Notes: generated by a model not told the origin, from the letters alone. Positions 24,782 to 32,804 are shown, numbered from the stretch's first letter. The stretch is 38,346 nt of DNA from Candidatus Poseidoniaceae archaeon (GCA_030747785.1 JASLKC010000033.1:1-38346), one strand, 5' to 3'. Numbers and translations: made by a program.

Positions 24782-25195
24782 ATGCCGATTCGACTTGTTG
24801 AATCTGCGGATTCATCAACAGGGATGGGGATCCTAATGGGAAGAGCATTTAGAGATGGCATTGGCCAAGATAACAGATTGCGCATGCAATCTCGTAGCAG
24901 AAATTGGAAACCACTGACAGACCTTCAGGGTCTGTCAACGCGAAGTAGTGATACCGCTTCCGACATGGGGCCATTGGTAGATGTCCCTGCAATGGTTAGA
25001 ATTGAAAACGAACGCTGGGTCTTTGAGCGAATCAGCCAGGAAATCTTGGATAACCTTACTCATCGTTTGATAATTCACGAAACTGAAGGCAGCAGAACAT
25101 TGGGCGCTACACTTGACCTTGCAACAGCAATGACAGTGGCTCAAGGGATGGCTAGAACTGAAGGCAGTGTAGTTCTGATTGAACCCATTAGGTAA
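24782..25195 (+). CDS. Small conserved-looking cytoplasmic protein, unknown
   Basis: A 137-aa soluble protein with no signal peptide or membrane helix. The N-terminal half is polar with Arg/Ser-rich stretches. The C-terminal half (RWVFERISQEILDNLTHRLIIHE and then ATAMTVAQGMARTEGSVVLIE) looks helical with a final beta strand. I do not recognise the family. It ends immediately before the stop codon of the convergent Sec61-beta gene, with no intergenic base. Confidence 0.6.
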   Translation: MPIRLVESADSSTGMGILMGRAFRDGIGQDNRLRMQSRSRNWKPLTDLQGLSTRSSDTASDMGPLVDVPAMVRIENERWVFERISQEILDNLTHRLIIHETEGSRTLGATLDLATAMTVAQGMARTEGSVVLIEPIR

Positions 25196-25390
25196 TCAGA
25201 AAAGACCAGTGATCCAAGCGATTACGCCTTCGTTCACCAAGTAAATAAATCCGCCAAGGCCAATGCAAGCCAGATAGATTTGGAATGGAGTAATCTGCCA
25301 AGCATGCTCCGACTCTTCGTCGAAGTAACGGATTAGACCAGCGGCTTGCTGAATACCGCTTCCATCCTTCTTACCCTTCTTGACAGCCAT
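25196..25390 (-). CDS. secG: Preprotein translocase subunit Sec61-beta
   Basis: The small tail-anchored subunit of the archaeal SecYE-beta translocon. The 64-aa protein has a Lys/Gly-rich N-terminus (MAVKKGKKDGSG), the conserved AAGLIRYFDEE motif of archaeal Sec61-beta, and one helix (about 36-55). Size and motif leave little doubt. It lies 51 bp downstream of the unknown 25442-26161 gene on the same strand. It probably serves the secretion of the many signal-peptide proteins in this window. Confidence 0.93.
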   Translation of the reverse strand: MAVKKGKKDGSGIQQAAGLIRYFDEESEHAWQITPFQIYLACIGLGGFIYLVNEGVIAWITGLF

Positions 25391-25441
25391 GGGACTCAGT
25401 CCGCCGAGTCGCCTGCCCTTTATGAACGCGACGCGCGGCCA

Positions 25442-26161
25442 TCATTCCTCTTCAGAGGTAAGATCGACTAATGGGGCCTCATCGTTAAAGTCGAAGATTG
25501 CGCCATCCGGATCTACATCTTCTACCACGATTTCAACCGAATCTGCTTCGAGTCTAGCAAGAGCACGCATTACTCCAGGTGCATTGTCATCAGCTAGTGC
25601 ATTTCGTGCGATTTCAATTTCATTACTGTCGCCCTTTGCTTCTTTCACGGTCTCGATTAAATCGAAAAGGTCTTCTCTAGCGCGGAGTAAATGGGATTTC
25701 CAAACCTCTTCATTTTCTCGAAGATTGCCAACCTTACGGTTGAATGAACCATTCATACTGAATTCCCATGGATTGTGAGGGAGTGTTGCTGCTAAATCGA
25801 AAATAATTCGGCACCTTGTTTCAAGGGGCCCGTCTAAGGTAATCGTGTTGAAGTAGCATTTGGTAATCAAACCAAATCCCCAGTAACTTTTACTTTCGAT
25901 AGAGATACGCAAATCACCAGAATTTGCACCAAATTTCCACGATTGTTCATTGAAACCAGGCCTCTTTTCCATTTTTGGTGTTTCAAGGCCGGGAATTACT
26001 TTGAGTAATGTGCTTGCAATATCACCGAGGTATACCGTAGAAACATTTGCAGGATGTGCTTTTGGACGAATATTTCCTTCCTCATCATGCCCATGGGTGG
26101 GCCCAGCCTTCCGAACTTGTGCATGAAACACAGAGGTCATCGGGTCAAGTCCACCTTGCAT
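25442..26161 (-). CDS. Conserved-looking soluble protein, unknown function
   Basis: A 239-aa protein. The N-terminal two-thirds contains beta-rich stretches (STVYLGDIASTLLKVIPG and GDLRISIESKSYWGFGLI). The C-terminal third is helical and then very acidic, ending LTSEEE. No signal peptide, membrane helix or named motif is visible. Alternative starts are the first ATG or the one at codon 8 (MTSVFHAQV). It precedes Sec61-beta on the same strand and may share its transcript. Confidence 0.65.
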   Translation of the reverse strand: MQGGLDPMTSVFHAQVRKAGPTHGHDEEGNIRPKAHPANVSTVYLGDIASTLLKVIPGLETPKMEKRPGFNEQSWKFGANSGDLRISIESKSYWGFGLITKCYFNTITLDGPLETRCRIIFDLAATLPHNPWEFSMNGSFNRKVGNLRENEEVWKSHLLRAREDLFDLIETVKEAKGDSNEIEIARNALADDNAPGVMRALARLEADSVEIVVEDVDPDGAIFDFNDEAPLVDLTSEEE

Positions 26162-26256
26162 GGCTCACGCTCTGAACGGCTTTGTCCTTGAATCATGCCC
26201 CATCTTGAGAGAAGGGTTCTTGATAGTGAGGGGTTTTCGCAGGGTGGGTCTAGGGC

Positions 26257-26652
26257 ATGGCAGCCAAGAAAACAAAGAATCCCCTCGCTAAATTGATGGC
26301 ACTACCAGGGGTAGGTAAGGTAGCAGCAACAAAAATGCAAAAAGCCGGAATAAAAACACCAGCAGGAATCAAAAAAGCTGGAGTAAAAGGTCTGGTAAAG
26401 GCAGGTCTCTCGGCCGCCCTTTCTAAGAAATTACTTGCAGGTTCTAAGGCTCCTTCAAAGAAGAAGGCCGCTGCTAAGAAAGTAGCACCTAAGAAGAAGG
26501 CTGCTGCCAAGAAGGCACCAGCAAAGAAGAAGGCCGCTGCCAAGAAGAAGGCACCAGCAAAGTCCTCCACTCCCAAATCTAGTAGGCGTGGCTCTAATCT
26601 AAAAGCGCCAAGCCTAGCAGAGTTGCTCAAACAGATTAAATCGAAAAAGTGA
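26257..26652 (+). CDS. Helix-hairpin-helix protein with histone-H1-like basic tail
   Basis: A 131-aa, strongly basic protein. Residues about 12-60 contain LMALPGVGKVAATKMQKAGI, followed by a second similar half, which reads as a helix-hairpin-helix DNA-binding domain. Residues about 66-105 are an Ala/Lys/Pro repeat region (KKKAAAKKAPAKKKAAAKKK) like the tail of histone H1 or bacterial Hc1-type proteins. The C-terminus is Ser-rich and then helical (SLAELLKQIKSKK). A role in DNA compaction is inferred; Thermoplasmatota are known to use unusual chromatin proteins. A TAGGGC stretch just precedes the ATG. Confidence 0.75.
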   Translation: MAAKKTKNPLAKLMALPGVGKVAATKMQKAGIKTPAGIKKAGVKGLVKAGLSAALSKKLLAGSKAPSKKKAAAKKVAPKKKAAAKKAPAKKKAAAKKKAPAKSSTPKSSRRGSNLKAPSLAELLKQIKSKK

Positions 26653-26674
26653 AACCGCTATCTTTGAAGACCGA

Positions 26675-26875
26675 ATGGGATACAGGTCTTCCATGCCAAG
26701 GCGCAAGTATGGGAAATTGCGCAAGACTGTCGAACTTCCGCCAAAGGGCAATTGTTCTCGATGTAGGAGTGGCAAATATTGTCCAATCGAAGGCCATGTA
26801 GGCAATATCGTAACATCTCACCGGGAATGGTCGGGCCCAGAAAAAATGGAGAAACGCAAGAAGGCTCGCTCATGA
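26675..26875 (+). CDS. Small basic protein with CxxCx4C motif
   Basis: At most 66 aa, starting at the ATG at 26675 or more likely at the ATG at 26693 (MPRRKYGKLRKTV). It contains CSRCRSGKYC and then a nearby His (IEGH), a possible zinc knuckle, and is rich in Lys/Arg throughout. Such proteins often bind nucleic acid or ribosomes, but I do not recognise the family. It follows the HhH/H1-like gene by 22 bp in the same direction. Its stop overlaps the convergent recombinase gene by 6 bp. Confidence 0.55.
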   Translation: MGYRSSMPRRKYGKLRKTVELPPKGNCSRCRSGKYCPIEGHVGNIVTSHREWSGPEKMEKRKKARS

Positions 26876-27883
26876 GTCGTCTTCTTGAATTGTAGAATGC
26901 GACTGCGCTCTACGGTAGACTTCTCTTAGAGTTTGATCGCTTATCTCAAGGTAGACCCGAGTAGTTGCAATGCTTGCATGGCCGAGCAATCTCTGGATAC
27001 TGACTAAATCAGCTCCTCTTTCAAGAAGTCCAGTTGCGAAATTATGTCGTAAGACGTGAGGTGTAAGTCGCCCTCGGGGTATACCTGCTTGGTCTGCAAT
27101 CCTATCCATTTGTCTTTGAATAGTTCGTGCTTGGAACTGCCCTCCTGAAAGCGTGATCAATAATTGGTCACACGCAGGCTCCCTACTTTCTCTAATCGGA
27201 AGCCATGCTGTAATACGGCCAACGGTTTCCTCTGTAAATAGAACGAGCCTATCCTTGTCTCCTTTTCCAGCAACAACCCTTGCTGAGCGATCAGAAATGT
27301 CAATGTCTTCGAGTTTCAAATCACATAATTCACTAACTCTGAGGCCAGTTTCAAGTAGAATTGTAACGATGAGGTGCGCAACAGGATCTTCTGACCAACG
27401 TGCGGCTTCTTTTACCAATGAGAGTTCACGACGTGTTAGAGTCCTAGGCAAACGCTTTCCGCCTCGAGGACGAACAAGATGTTCCGGCCATTTTTGACCA
27501 AGCCAATTCATCAAATGGTTAGCCGCTGCTAATCGAGCCTTCACTGTTGAAGCCGCTCTATCAGAAATTGATTGGACCCATAGGTCGAGGCGCCCATTGA
27601 ATGGCTCCAAATGCTGCAGTAATTCTTCTACTGTCATCCCATCGCGTTCGTCGATGCTCAATATATTCTCTCCAGGGAGAGGAGTTTCAATCAAATGGCG
27701 GATTGCAAGTTTGTATGCTTTCTGAGTGTTTACAGATTTTCCTTCGGAATTGAGTTGAGTTTGATAACATCCTAACCACGGAAGATGGGAGCGGTGAACG
27801 AGGCGCGGTGGCAACTCTGGTCCGTCTGAATACAGACGCTGCTGCACCGCTTGGTGCTTCGCTACATATGGCCCTGTTCTCAT
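26870..27883 (-). CDS. Tyrosine recombinase, XerC/XerD/XerA-like
   Basis: A site-specific recombinase of 337 aa from the ATG at 27883 (the track start is a GTG three codons earlier). The N-terminal SAM-like core-binding domain covers about 45-145. Catalytic residues are all visible: Arg in LLETGLRVSELCDL, Lys in GKGDKDR, HxxR in HVLRHNFATGLL, His in LGHASIATTRVYLEI, and the nucleophile Tyr in the same motif. The lack of neighbouring phage or mobile genes favours a housekeeping role, such as chromosome dimer resolution. An integrase remnant is the alternative. Confidence 0.88.
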   Translation of the reverse strand: MRTGPYVAKHQAVQQRLYSDGPELPPRLVHRSHLPWLGCYQTQLNSEGKSVNTQKAYKLAIRHLIETPLPGENILSIDERDGMTVEELLQHLEPFNGRLDLWVQSISDRAASTVKARLAAANHLMNWLGQKWPEHLVRPRGGKRLPRTLTRRELSLVKEAARWSEDPVAHLIVTILLETGLRVSELCDLKLEDIDISDRSARVVAGKGDKDRLVLFTEETVGRITAWLPIRESREPACDQLLITLSGGQFQARTIQRQMDRIADQAGIPRGRLTPHVLRHNFATGLLERGADLVSIQRLLGHASIATTRVYLEISDQTLREVYRRAQSHSTIQEDDS

Positions 27884-27923
27884 TGGCGTCACCGCCTACT
27901 CGCCGAGGCGAGCGTGCATCCCG

Positions 27924-27937
27924 TGTCCCGAAGGACA
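27924..27937 (-). other. UUCG-tetraloop hairpin between the RimK-like and recombinase genes
   Basis: On the minus strand TGTCC-TTCG-GGACA forms a 5-bp stem closed by a C(UUCG)G tetraloop, which is unusually stable as RNA. A second inverted repeat, ctcgcc-ga-ggcgag (27899-27912), lies just downstream. Both are in the 105-bp gap between two minus-strand genes. They could be processing, termination or recombination-site structures. Confidence 0.45.
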
Positions 27938-27988
27938 TGGCCTATTCAAGGCCCTTCGTAAATGAAGATACCGCGCGAAATCCCGCAT

Positions 27989-29173
27989 TCAAGGCTCGGC
28001 CGAGTCCTTTTCTCCTTCAGTGAAAGAAGGTAATGAGAAAAGATTCTGTTTGAATTTTTCTCGGAGTTCGGCAAGATCACCATAACAAATCAAACTATCA
28101 CGGAAACGCAATTGAAGTTCAGGTTCTGGATTCCAAATCAAATCACCAGCTCTCGAGAGTGCGAAAACAGGAATTTTCCCTTTGAATAAATCTGAAATTG
28201 GACGCCCAATCAAATGCGGATGGTTTCGCATGTGCACGCTGATGACTCCTCTTCCGGGAATGGTGCGAAGTAGTTGGTCGACATTTACATCTGAGAAATC
28301 GGATTCTGAAACTACATAGTCGATAATTGCACCTGCAACATTCACGCCGCTGGCCTTCTCAATCCCTTCAAGTCCAGGTGAGGAGTTTACTTCCAAGACA
28401 AGAGGTCCATTAGTTCCTTCAAGCAAATCAACTCCTGCAACATTTAGTCCGAGGACTCTTGCTGCACGACATGCTGCTTCTGCATACTCTTCGGGTAAGT
28501 CGACACCTTCTACGGTTCCGTTGAGATGATAATTTGAACGGAATTCACGGCCACGTGCCTTGCGTCGCATACTGGCGACAACTTTGCCTCCCACTACGAG
28601 TGCACGAATGTCCTTACCATGACTTTCAGCGATATATTGTTGAATCAATACAGCCTTTCCAGTCATTAGAAGACCTTGAACCAAGTTACGAGTTTCATGA
28701 ATTGTATGTCGAAGGAATACACCTTGCCCTTGAGTTCCCTGTGTCACTTTGACAACGACAGGTAATCCTCCAACATTTTCAATAGCGCGTTCGATATCTT
28801 TCATATCTCGCACATAGGATGTGCTAGGAGTAGGAATACGATTTCGTGCTAATATTTGCCCAGAATGCAACTTATCTCTACTTTGAAGAATTCCAGTGCT
28901 CGAGTTTGCACACCAAACATCCAATTGCTCAAGATGCCTTAGCACAGAAACACCATGTCTGGTGATGGAGTGGCCGATTCGTGGGATAACTGCATCGAAT
29001 TCGAAACGATTTCCACCGTGCAGTATCCCGATGTCTTGATCGGCAACGAATAATGAAAACTGCATTGGGTCAAGTACGGCGACATCAACATCTCGCAATC
29101 GTGCCTCTTCGACAAGCCTACGTGTTGAATATAGCCTAGGGCCACGCGAAAGCACTGCTATGCGGGCTGCCAT
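27989..29173 (-). CDS. RimK-like ATP-grasp ligase with C-terminal TrkA-C-like domain
   Basis: A predicted ATP-dependent amino-acid (probably glutamate) ligase. The N-terminal pre-ATP-grasp part contains IAVLSRGPRLYSTRRLVEEA. The ATP-grasp core follows, with LPVVVKVTQGTQGQGVFL and the magnesium/ATP motif VLEVNSSPGLEGIEKASG, typical of RimK. After about residue 300 there is an additional region of about 75 residues, with IGRPISDLFKGK and FRDSLICYGD, that matches the pattern of TrkA-C (RCK-C) ligand-binding domains. RimK relatives modify ribosomal S6 or, in archaea, coenzyme F420 or methanopterin. The substrate is not settled. No neighbour points to it. Confidence 0.87.
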   Translation of the reverse strand: MAARIAVLSRGPRLYSTRRLVEEARLRDVDVAVLDPMQFSLFVADQDIGILHGGNRFEFDAVIPRIGHSITRHGVSVLRHLEQLDVWCANSSTGILQSRDKLHSGQILARNRIPTPSTSYVRDMKDIERAIENVGGLPVVVKVTQGTQGQGVFLRHTIHETRNLVQGLLMTGKAVLIQQYIAESHGKDIRALVVGGKVVASMRRKARGREFRSNYHLNGTVEGVDLPEEYAEAACRAARVLGLNVAGVDLLEGTNGPLVLEVNSSPGLEGIEKASGVNVAGAIIDYVVSESDFSDVNVDQLLRTIPGRGVISVHMRNHPHLIGRPISDLFKGKIPVFALSRAGDLIWNPEPELQLRFRDSLICYGDLAELREKFKQNLFSLPSFTEGEKDSAEP

Positions 29174-29240
29174 AATTGTCCGCGCGCACGGCCCCCTTTT
29201 GACACCTTTGTAGGTTATTCCCCATCGTTTAGTTCAAGTC

Positions 29241-30326
29241 ATGGTCAGTTATGGCAAAGCCATGACCGAGGTAGAGGAACAGGAATCTGTTGAACAAGAT
29301 GCCCCCAATATTCAGGCATCAGTTGTTGAAGAAACAGAACCGGTCAAAACCATCGAGGAGCATCAAGAGGCCCTCAAAAAATCTCGTTGGAATGTATTCA
29401 TGTATCTTGGAATAGCCGCATTGCTCTTTGCTTTCGCATTATTCCCTTTCAGTCACTCAGCAGAAATGACAACAGGGGTTGAAGGAGACAATACGGGTTA
29501 TGTTTGGGGCCTTCCATTGGATGGTGAAGATTTCACCGATGTTCCAGTAACTGTGTCTTTAATGATAAATTCCATTCCAGCCGATACCGAACGTCTCGAG
29601 GTTTTCTTTATTGAATTACCAGCCGAGGCAAATAGTTGCGCTGATTTCCAAATTGCTGAACAACATCAGTTAGCACGTACCGGTGAAGCTAATCATATGC
29701 GTCAATACAGAGTTGAAAATTCAGTTACACCTGGAGCCGAATATGAATATAATTTCGCAATAGACCCAGGAATATATTGTTGGGAAGTTCAGTTACAAAC
29801 CGGTTCAGGAAATGGCGGCGATGTAAATATCGAAATTGAGGTAACTACCTATCCAAATCAAATTCTTGCTGGCATTCCCGCAATGCTGTGCCTCTTCCTC
29901 TCATTATTCGCTTTTATCGGGGCACAGAAGCATGGCAGAGCAATGAAGGCGATGACTGAGCCAAAGGTTGATCTTACAATTGAAGAACGAGTTTTGGCGG
30001 AAACAAGTACTGCAATTATTGCTGCAGGCCCAAGTGGTCCGCCACTCGCAGGCCCAAGTGGCCCGCCACTCGCAGGCCCAAGTGGTCCGCCACTCGCAGG
30101 CCCAAGTGGCCCACCTCTCGCTGTAGAGCCGGAACCAGAAGCGGCCATAGAGCCAGAAGCAACACCGGAGCCAGAAGCAGCACCAGAATCAGAAGTCAGT
30201 GATGATGTGTATGAGGACCAAGGAGACGGTTGGTTCTTCAGGAAATTATCTGATGGAACCTATGACCAGACGGTATATGTTGTTGAAAACGGAGAATATG
30301 TTCCGTACCAAGAACCTGATGCTTGA
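29241..30326 (+). CDS. Two-anchor membrane protein with PSGPPLAG repeats
   Basis: Function unknown, 361 aa. An acidic N-terminus leads to TM1 (about 50-70, VFMYLGIAALLFAFALFPF). A beta-rich extracytoplasmic domain (about 75-205) contains two Cys. TM2 lies at about 211-232. Four copies of AGPSGPPL, an EPEPE-type stretch, and a final segment (GDGWFFRKLSDGTYDQTVYV) of about 40 residues follow. By topology the repeats and tail are cytoplasmic. The start could also be the ATG at codon 8. The next gene, also a membrane-anchored protein, follows by about 75 bp. Confidence 0.7.
   Translation: MVSYGKAMTEVEEQESVEQDAPNIQASVVEETEPVKTIEEHQEALKKSRWNVFMYLGIAALLFAFALFPFSHSAEMTTGVEGDNTGYVWGLPLDGEDFTDVPVTVSLMINSIPADTERLEVFFIELPAEANSCADFQIAEQHQLARTGEANHMRQYRVENSVTPGAEYEYNFAIDPGIYCWEVQLQTGSGNGGDVNIEIEVTTYPNQILAGIPAMLCLFLSLFAFIGAQKHGRAMKAMTEPKVDLTIEERVLAETSTAIIAAGPSGPPLAGPSGPPLAGPSGPPLAGPSGPPLAVEPEPEAAIEPEATPEPEAAPESEVSDDVYEDQGDGWFFRKLSDGTYDQTVYVVENGEYVPYQEPDA
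30024..30119 (+). repeat. Four tandem 24-bp repeats
   Basis: Units at 30024, 30048, 30072 and 30096 start gcaggcccaagtgg and encode AGPSGPPL. Copies 1 and 3 are identical, copy 2 differs by one base and copy 4 by three. They are more GC-rich than the flanking gene. The high identity suggests recent expansion; the unit length keeps the frame. Confidence 0.92.
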
Positions 30327-30401
30327 ACGGCCCTATAAGGGCCGCATATCGCCCCATCCTTGAAAGAGGGTGGGTGGCCCGTATCTATGAAAGGTGTGCG
30401 C

Positions 30402-32465
30402 ATGCCAGTCGACTTGTCCTCTCTGACCGTAGCCACTCTCAAGGCTATGTGCAAGGAAGCAGGCTTGTCAATCTCTGGTCGAAAGGCGGATCTTATCGCC
30501 CGTCTCGAAGAACCTGAAGTTGAAGAATCACTTTCACTCGATGAAGATATTGAAGAAGAGACAATTTCTTTGGAAGAAGACCTCCCTGAACCTGAAATTG
30601 AGGTTGATGATTCAATTGTGATTGAAGCCGAGAGTGTACCGCTCCCCAATGAGGTATTGATAGCTGAGGTAATCGAGGCTGAAATCCTTGAGTATAGGCC
30701 TGCCAACATAGCCACTTCTTCATCCCCAAGAACTCTCCGTGATCAGATTAGCAATCCCAAAGTTGCAGCGGTTTTGATTACAATCCTCCTAGCATCGGGT
30801 GGATGGTATTGGTACGTAAATAGCCAACTTGAACCATTTACTGCAGACGATTTGCGCTATGGTGACACGATGTCATACACAATAACAAATGGTGATTTGG
30901 ATGTCACAGATGGATTCATCGAAATGTTTCAAGATTATGTTGATACTGAGGACGAATACTGTCGTTTACAATTGGAGTTTGAAGGTACAGGAACTGCCAA
31001 TGTCGCTGAAGGTGGTCTTAGTGAGTTAAGCCGTGAACCGGATAATGAAATGCAAGGTGCGGTTAGCGCAAAGGGTGCGTTGGGTCTCGATTGGCTTGCC
31101 GTTGAAAAATCCCATTCTCAAACACTTGGAGAGGATGATGAAGAATTCAAAATATCTATCTCCAATTCTGTGCCAATTGTGGGTTGCGTTGAAAATGGCT
31201 CAAAATCGGGTGTACTCCAATTAACTACAACCAGTTGGACCGAATTATCAGAACAAGTGGTTCTTGCAACCGATGCAGACTGGTCTCTCAACCTTGGCAC
31301 TGAATCCCACAAAGGGAAGACCGTATCTTACGGAGTTGGCGGAGTACTTGGGGCACTAGAGAGCATTGCACCAGGTGTTGCGATGGTATTCTCGCCTATC
31401 GAAGTCCACGAAGTGATGGGTTCCTCCCTTATTCAGGAAGGAGCAAGCGGCACACATCTTGGATGGCGATGGAATGTAATTGGTGCCGAAGATACGGGTT
31501 GGCGCGTTTCCTTAACCCATTCAGAGATTGAAGATTACTGTTTAGGGCATGCTAGAATTACAATGTGGGTTACCGATGAATCCCCATGGGCAGTACAACA
31601 AAAAGTAGAGGTCCACATTTCAGGTAAGGAAGGAGACCGTTCTCAATGTGGAGCAGCAACCAAGATTCTAGGTGATATGATCTTACCAGAAGGTACACTT
31701 GATTTGAAATTAGATATGAGCATGATATCATTGAGTCGAGGAGATAAACTCGTGACATCAGATATGGGACGTTCTTACTTTTCATTGCCAAATTCAGGAG
31801 CATATGCTCCCTCATCATCTCAACTTAGCGATTGGGGCGAGAACGACTTGCATCTACCCGATAGAAGTAGTCTACGCACCCACACATTAGAGGATGCAGT
31901 TGCATGTGTACCATTCTTAGCAAATGCAACTGCTGCGGACCGAGCCTTGGATGAGGATGGATATATTTGGCGAGCTCAGGATGACCGTAGCGGTACAGCA
32001 ACACGATGGAATCTATCGTGGGTATCTACAGACCCAAATTCGGGCTGGGTCGTTTTGGATGTAAGTGGTGCGCCTTCTTCCGAGACGTGCACATATGTCA
32101 ATCACGGTTCCCACAACGATAGTCCAGCCCATAATCGGCAAGAAATACCTCCTGCACTCAATATTTCAATGCTTGAAGAAGATTTGACTAATACTGTACG
32201 GTTCGGTCATTTTCACGGTGCTGATGCCTTCTTTGATTCCACTGGACAATACCACCCAGAAACCAGAGTTGGCCATATTGTAGTTACTCCTGATGGTGAT
32301 TATACCGATTGGATTAACCAATTCAATAGTGGCGACAAAGGAGCGACGAGTCTTGATTTAAGTCGCGAATGGGAGAGTGATGGTTGGGATAACCGCCTTA
32401 CTATGGCGATGGATGCAACCTCAGGGCAGGTTCTTGGATGGAACCTTTATCAGAAACCAGCATGA
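30402..32465 (+). CDS. SAP-domain membrane protein with large extracytoplasmic region
   Basis: The start at the ATG at 30402 is chosen because AAGGTG precedes it and it leads directly into the SAP motif; the track start is an upstream TTG. Residues about 3-37 (LSSLTVATLKAMCKEAGLSI... then ADLIARL) are a SAP helix-extension-helix, normally a nucleic-acid-binding motif. A highly acidic linker (about 38-105) and a transmembrane helix (about 118-140, VLITILLASGGWYWYV) follow. About 540 extracytoplasmic residues rich in Asp, Ser and Trp complete the protein. The SAP end would be cytoplasmic. I do not recognise the large domain. The small gene at 32475 follows directly. Confidence 0.78.
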   Translation: MPVDLSSLTVATLKAMCKEAGLSISGRKADLIARLEEPEVEESLSLDEDIEEETISLEEDLPEPEIEVDDSIVIEAESVPLPNEVLIAEVIEAEILEYRPANIATSSSPRTLRDQISNPKVAAVLITILLASGGWYWYVNSQLEPFTADDLRYGDTMSYTITNGDLDVTDGFIEMFQDYVDTEDEYCRLQLEFEGTGTANVAEGGLSELSREPDNEMQGAVSAKGALGLDWLAVEKSHSQTLGEDDEEFKISISNSVPIVGCVENGSKSGVLQLTTTSWTELSEQVVLATDADWSLNLGTESHKGKTVSYGVGGVLGALESIAPGVAMVFSPIEVHEVMGSSLIQEGASGTHLGWRWNVIGAEDTGWRVSLTHSEIEDYCLGHARITMWVTDESPWAVQQKVEVHISGKEGDRSQCGAATKILGDMILPEGTLDLKLDMSMISLSRGDKLVTSDMGRSYFSLPNSGAYAPSSSQLSDWGENDLHLPDRSSLRTHTLEDAVACVPFLANATAADRALDEDGYIWRAQDDRSGTATRWNLSWVSTDPNSGWVVLDVSGAPSSETCTYVNHGSHNDSPAHNRQEIPPALNISMLEEDLTNTVRFGHFHGADAFFDSTGQYHPETRVGHIVVTPDGDYTDWINQFNSGDKGATSLDLSREWESDGWDNRLTMAMDATSGQVLGWNLYQKPA

Positions 32466-32474
32466 GGTGGAACT

Positions 32475-32804
32475 GTGACTGGAAGAGGTCTTGACCACTT
32501 GATTGAACAAAACGAGGCCGACCTCGGCTTTCTTTCAGCCTATGGCGGCGGAGAGAGCGCAGAGGAATTACTAGCCTTAGTGAAGAAAGCGATATGCAAG
32601 GGAATGGCGGCTCAACTAGTCGAGCAGGGCGTGGAATTCACCATGAAGGCCGCAAGCCTTCCTCTGGTAAAATCAGATCTTGAAAGGCGCGGTTTCCTCA
32701 ATGGAAAATTCGATACTAAAGGTGTCAAAGTAATCATTACCGATTTCGGTCCAGAACAACGCCGCTTTATCGAACGCCTAGTCGAATTTATTGGCGGCGA
32801 GTAA
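32475..32804 (+). CDS. Small helical protein, unknown function
   Basis: A 109-aa soluble protein starting at GTG, with GAGGTGG (32464-32470) overlapping the previous stop, so it is coupled to the SAP-domain gene. It appears alpha-helical throughout (HLIEQNEADLGFLSAYGG, AEELLALVKKAICKGMAAQL), with a short beta-strand segment (VKVIITDFG) near the end. There is no known motif. Its last 17 bp overlap the convergent gene. Confidence 0.65.
   Translation: MTGRGLDHLIEQNEADLGFLSAYGGGESAEELLALVKKAICKGMAAQLVEQGVEFTMKAASLPLVKSDLERRGFLNGKFDTKGVKVIITDFGPEQRRFIERLVEFIGGE

Noticed and set aside
26250-26630. Minus-strand 126-aa ORF opposite the HhH/H1-like gene
   Set aside because: Its FFLAAAF-type composition is the complement of Lys/Ala codons on the plus strand.
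26870-27883. Tyrosine recombinase as evidence for an integrated element
   Set aside because: No attachment-site repeats, tRNA target, phage genes or composition break were seen around it; flanking genes look like housekeeping genes.
29858-30148. Minus-strand 96-aa ORF opposite the 24-bp repeats
   Set aside because: It is the reverse reading of the repeats (GPLGPASG) with no start context. The plus-strand frame has signal-anchor helices and is clearly the gene.
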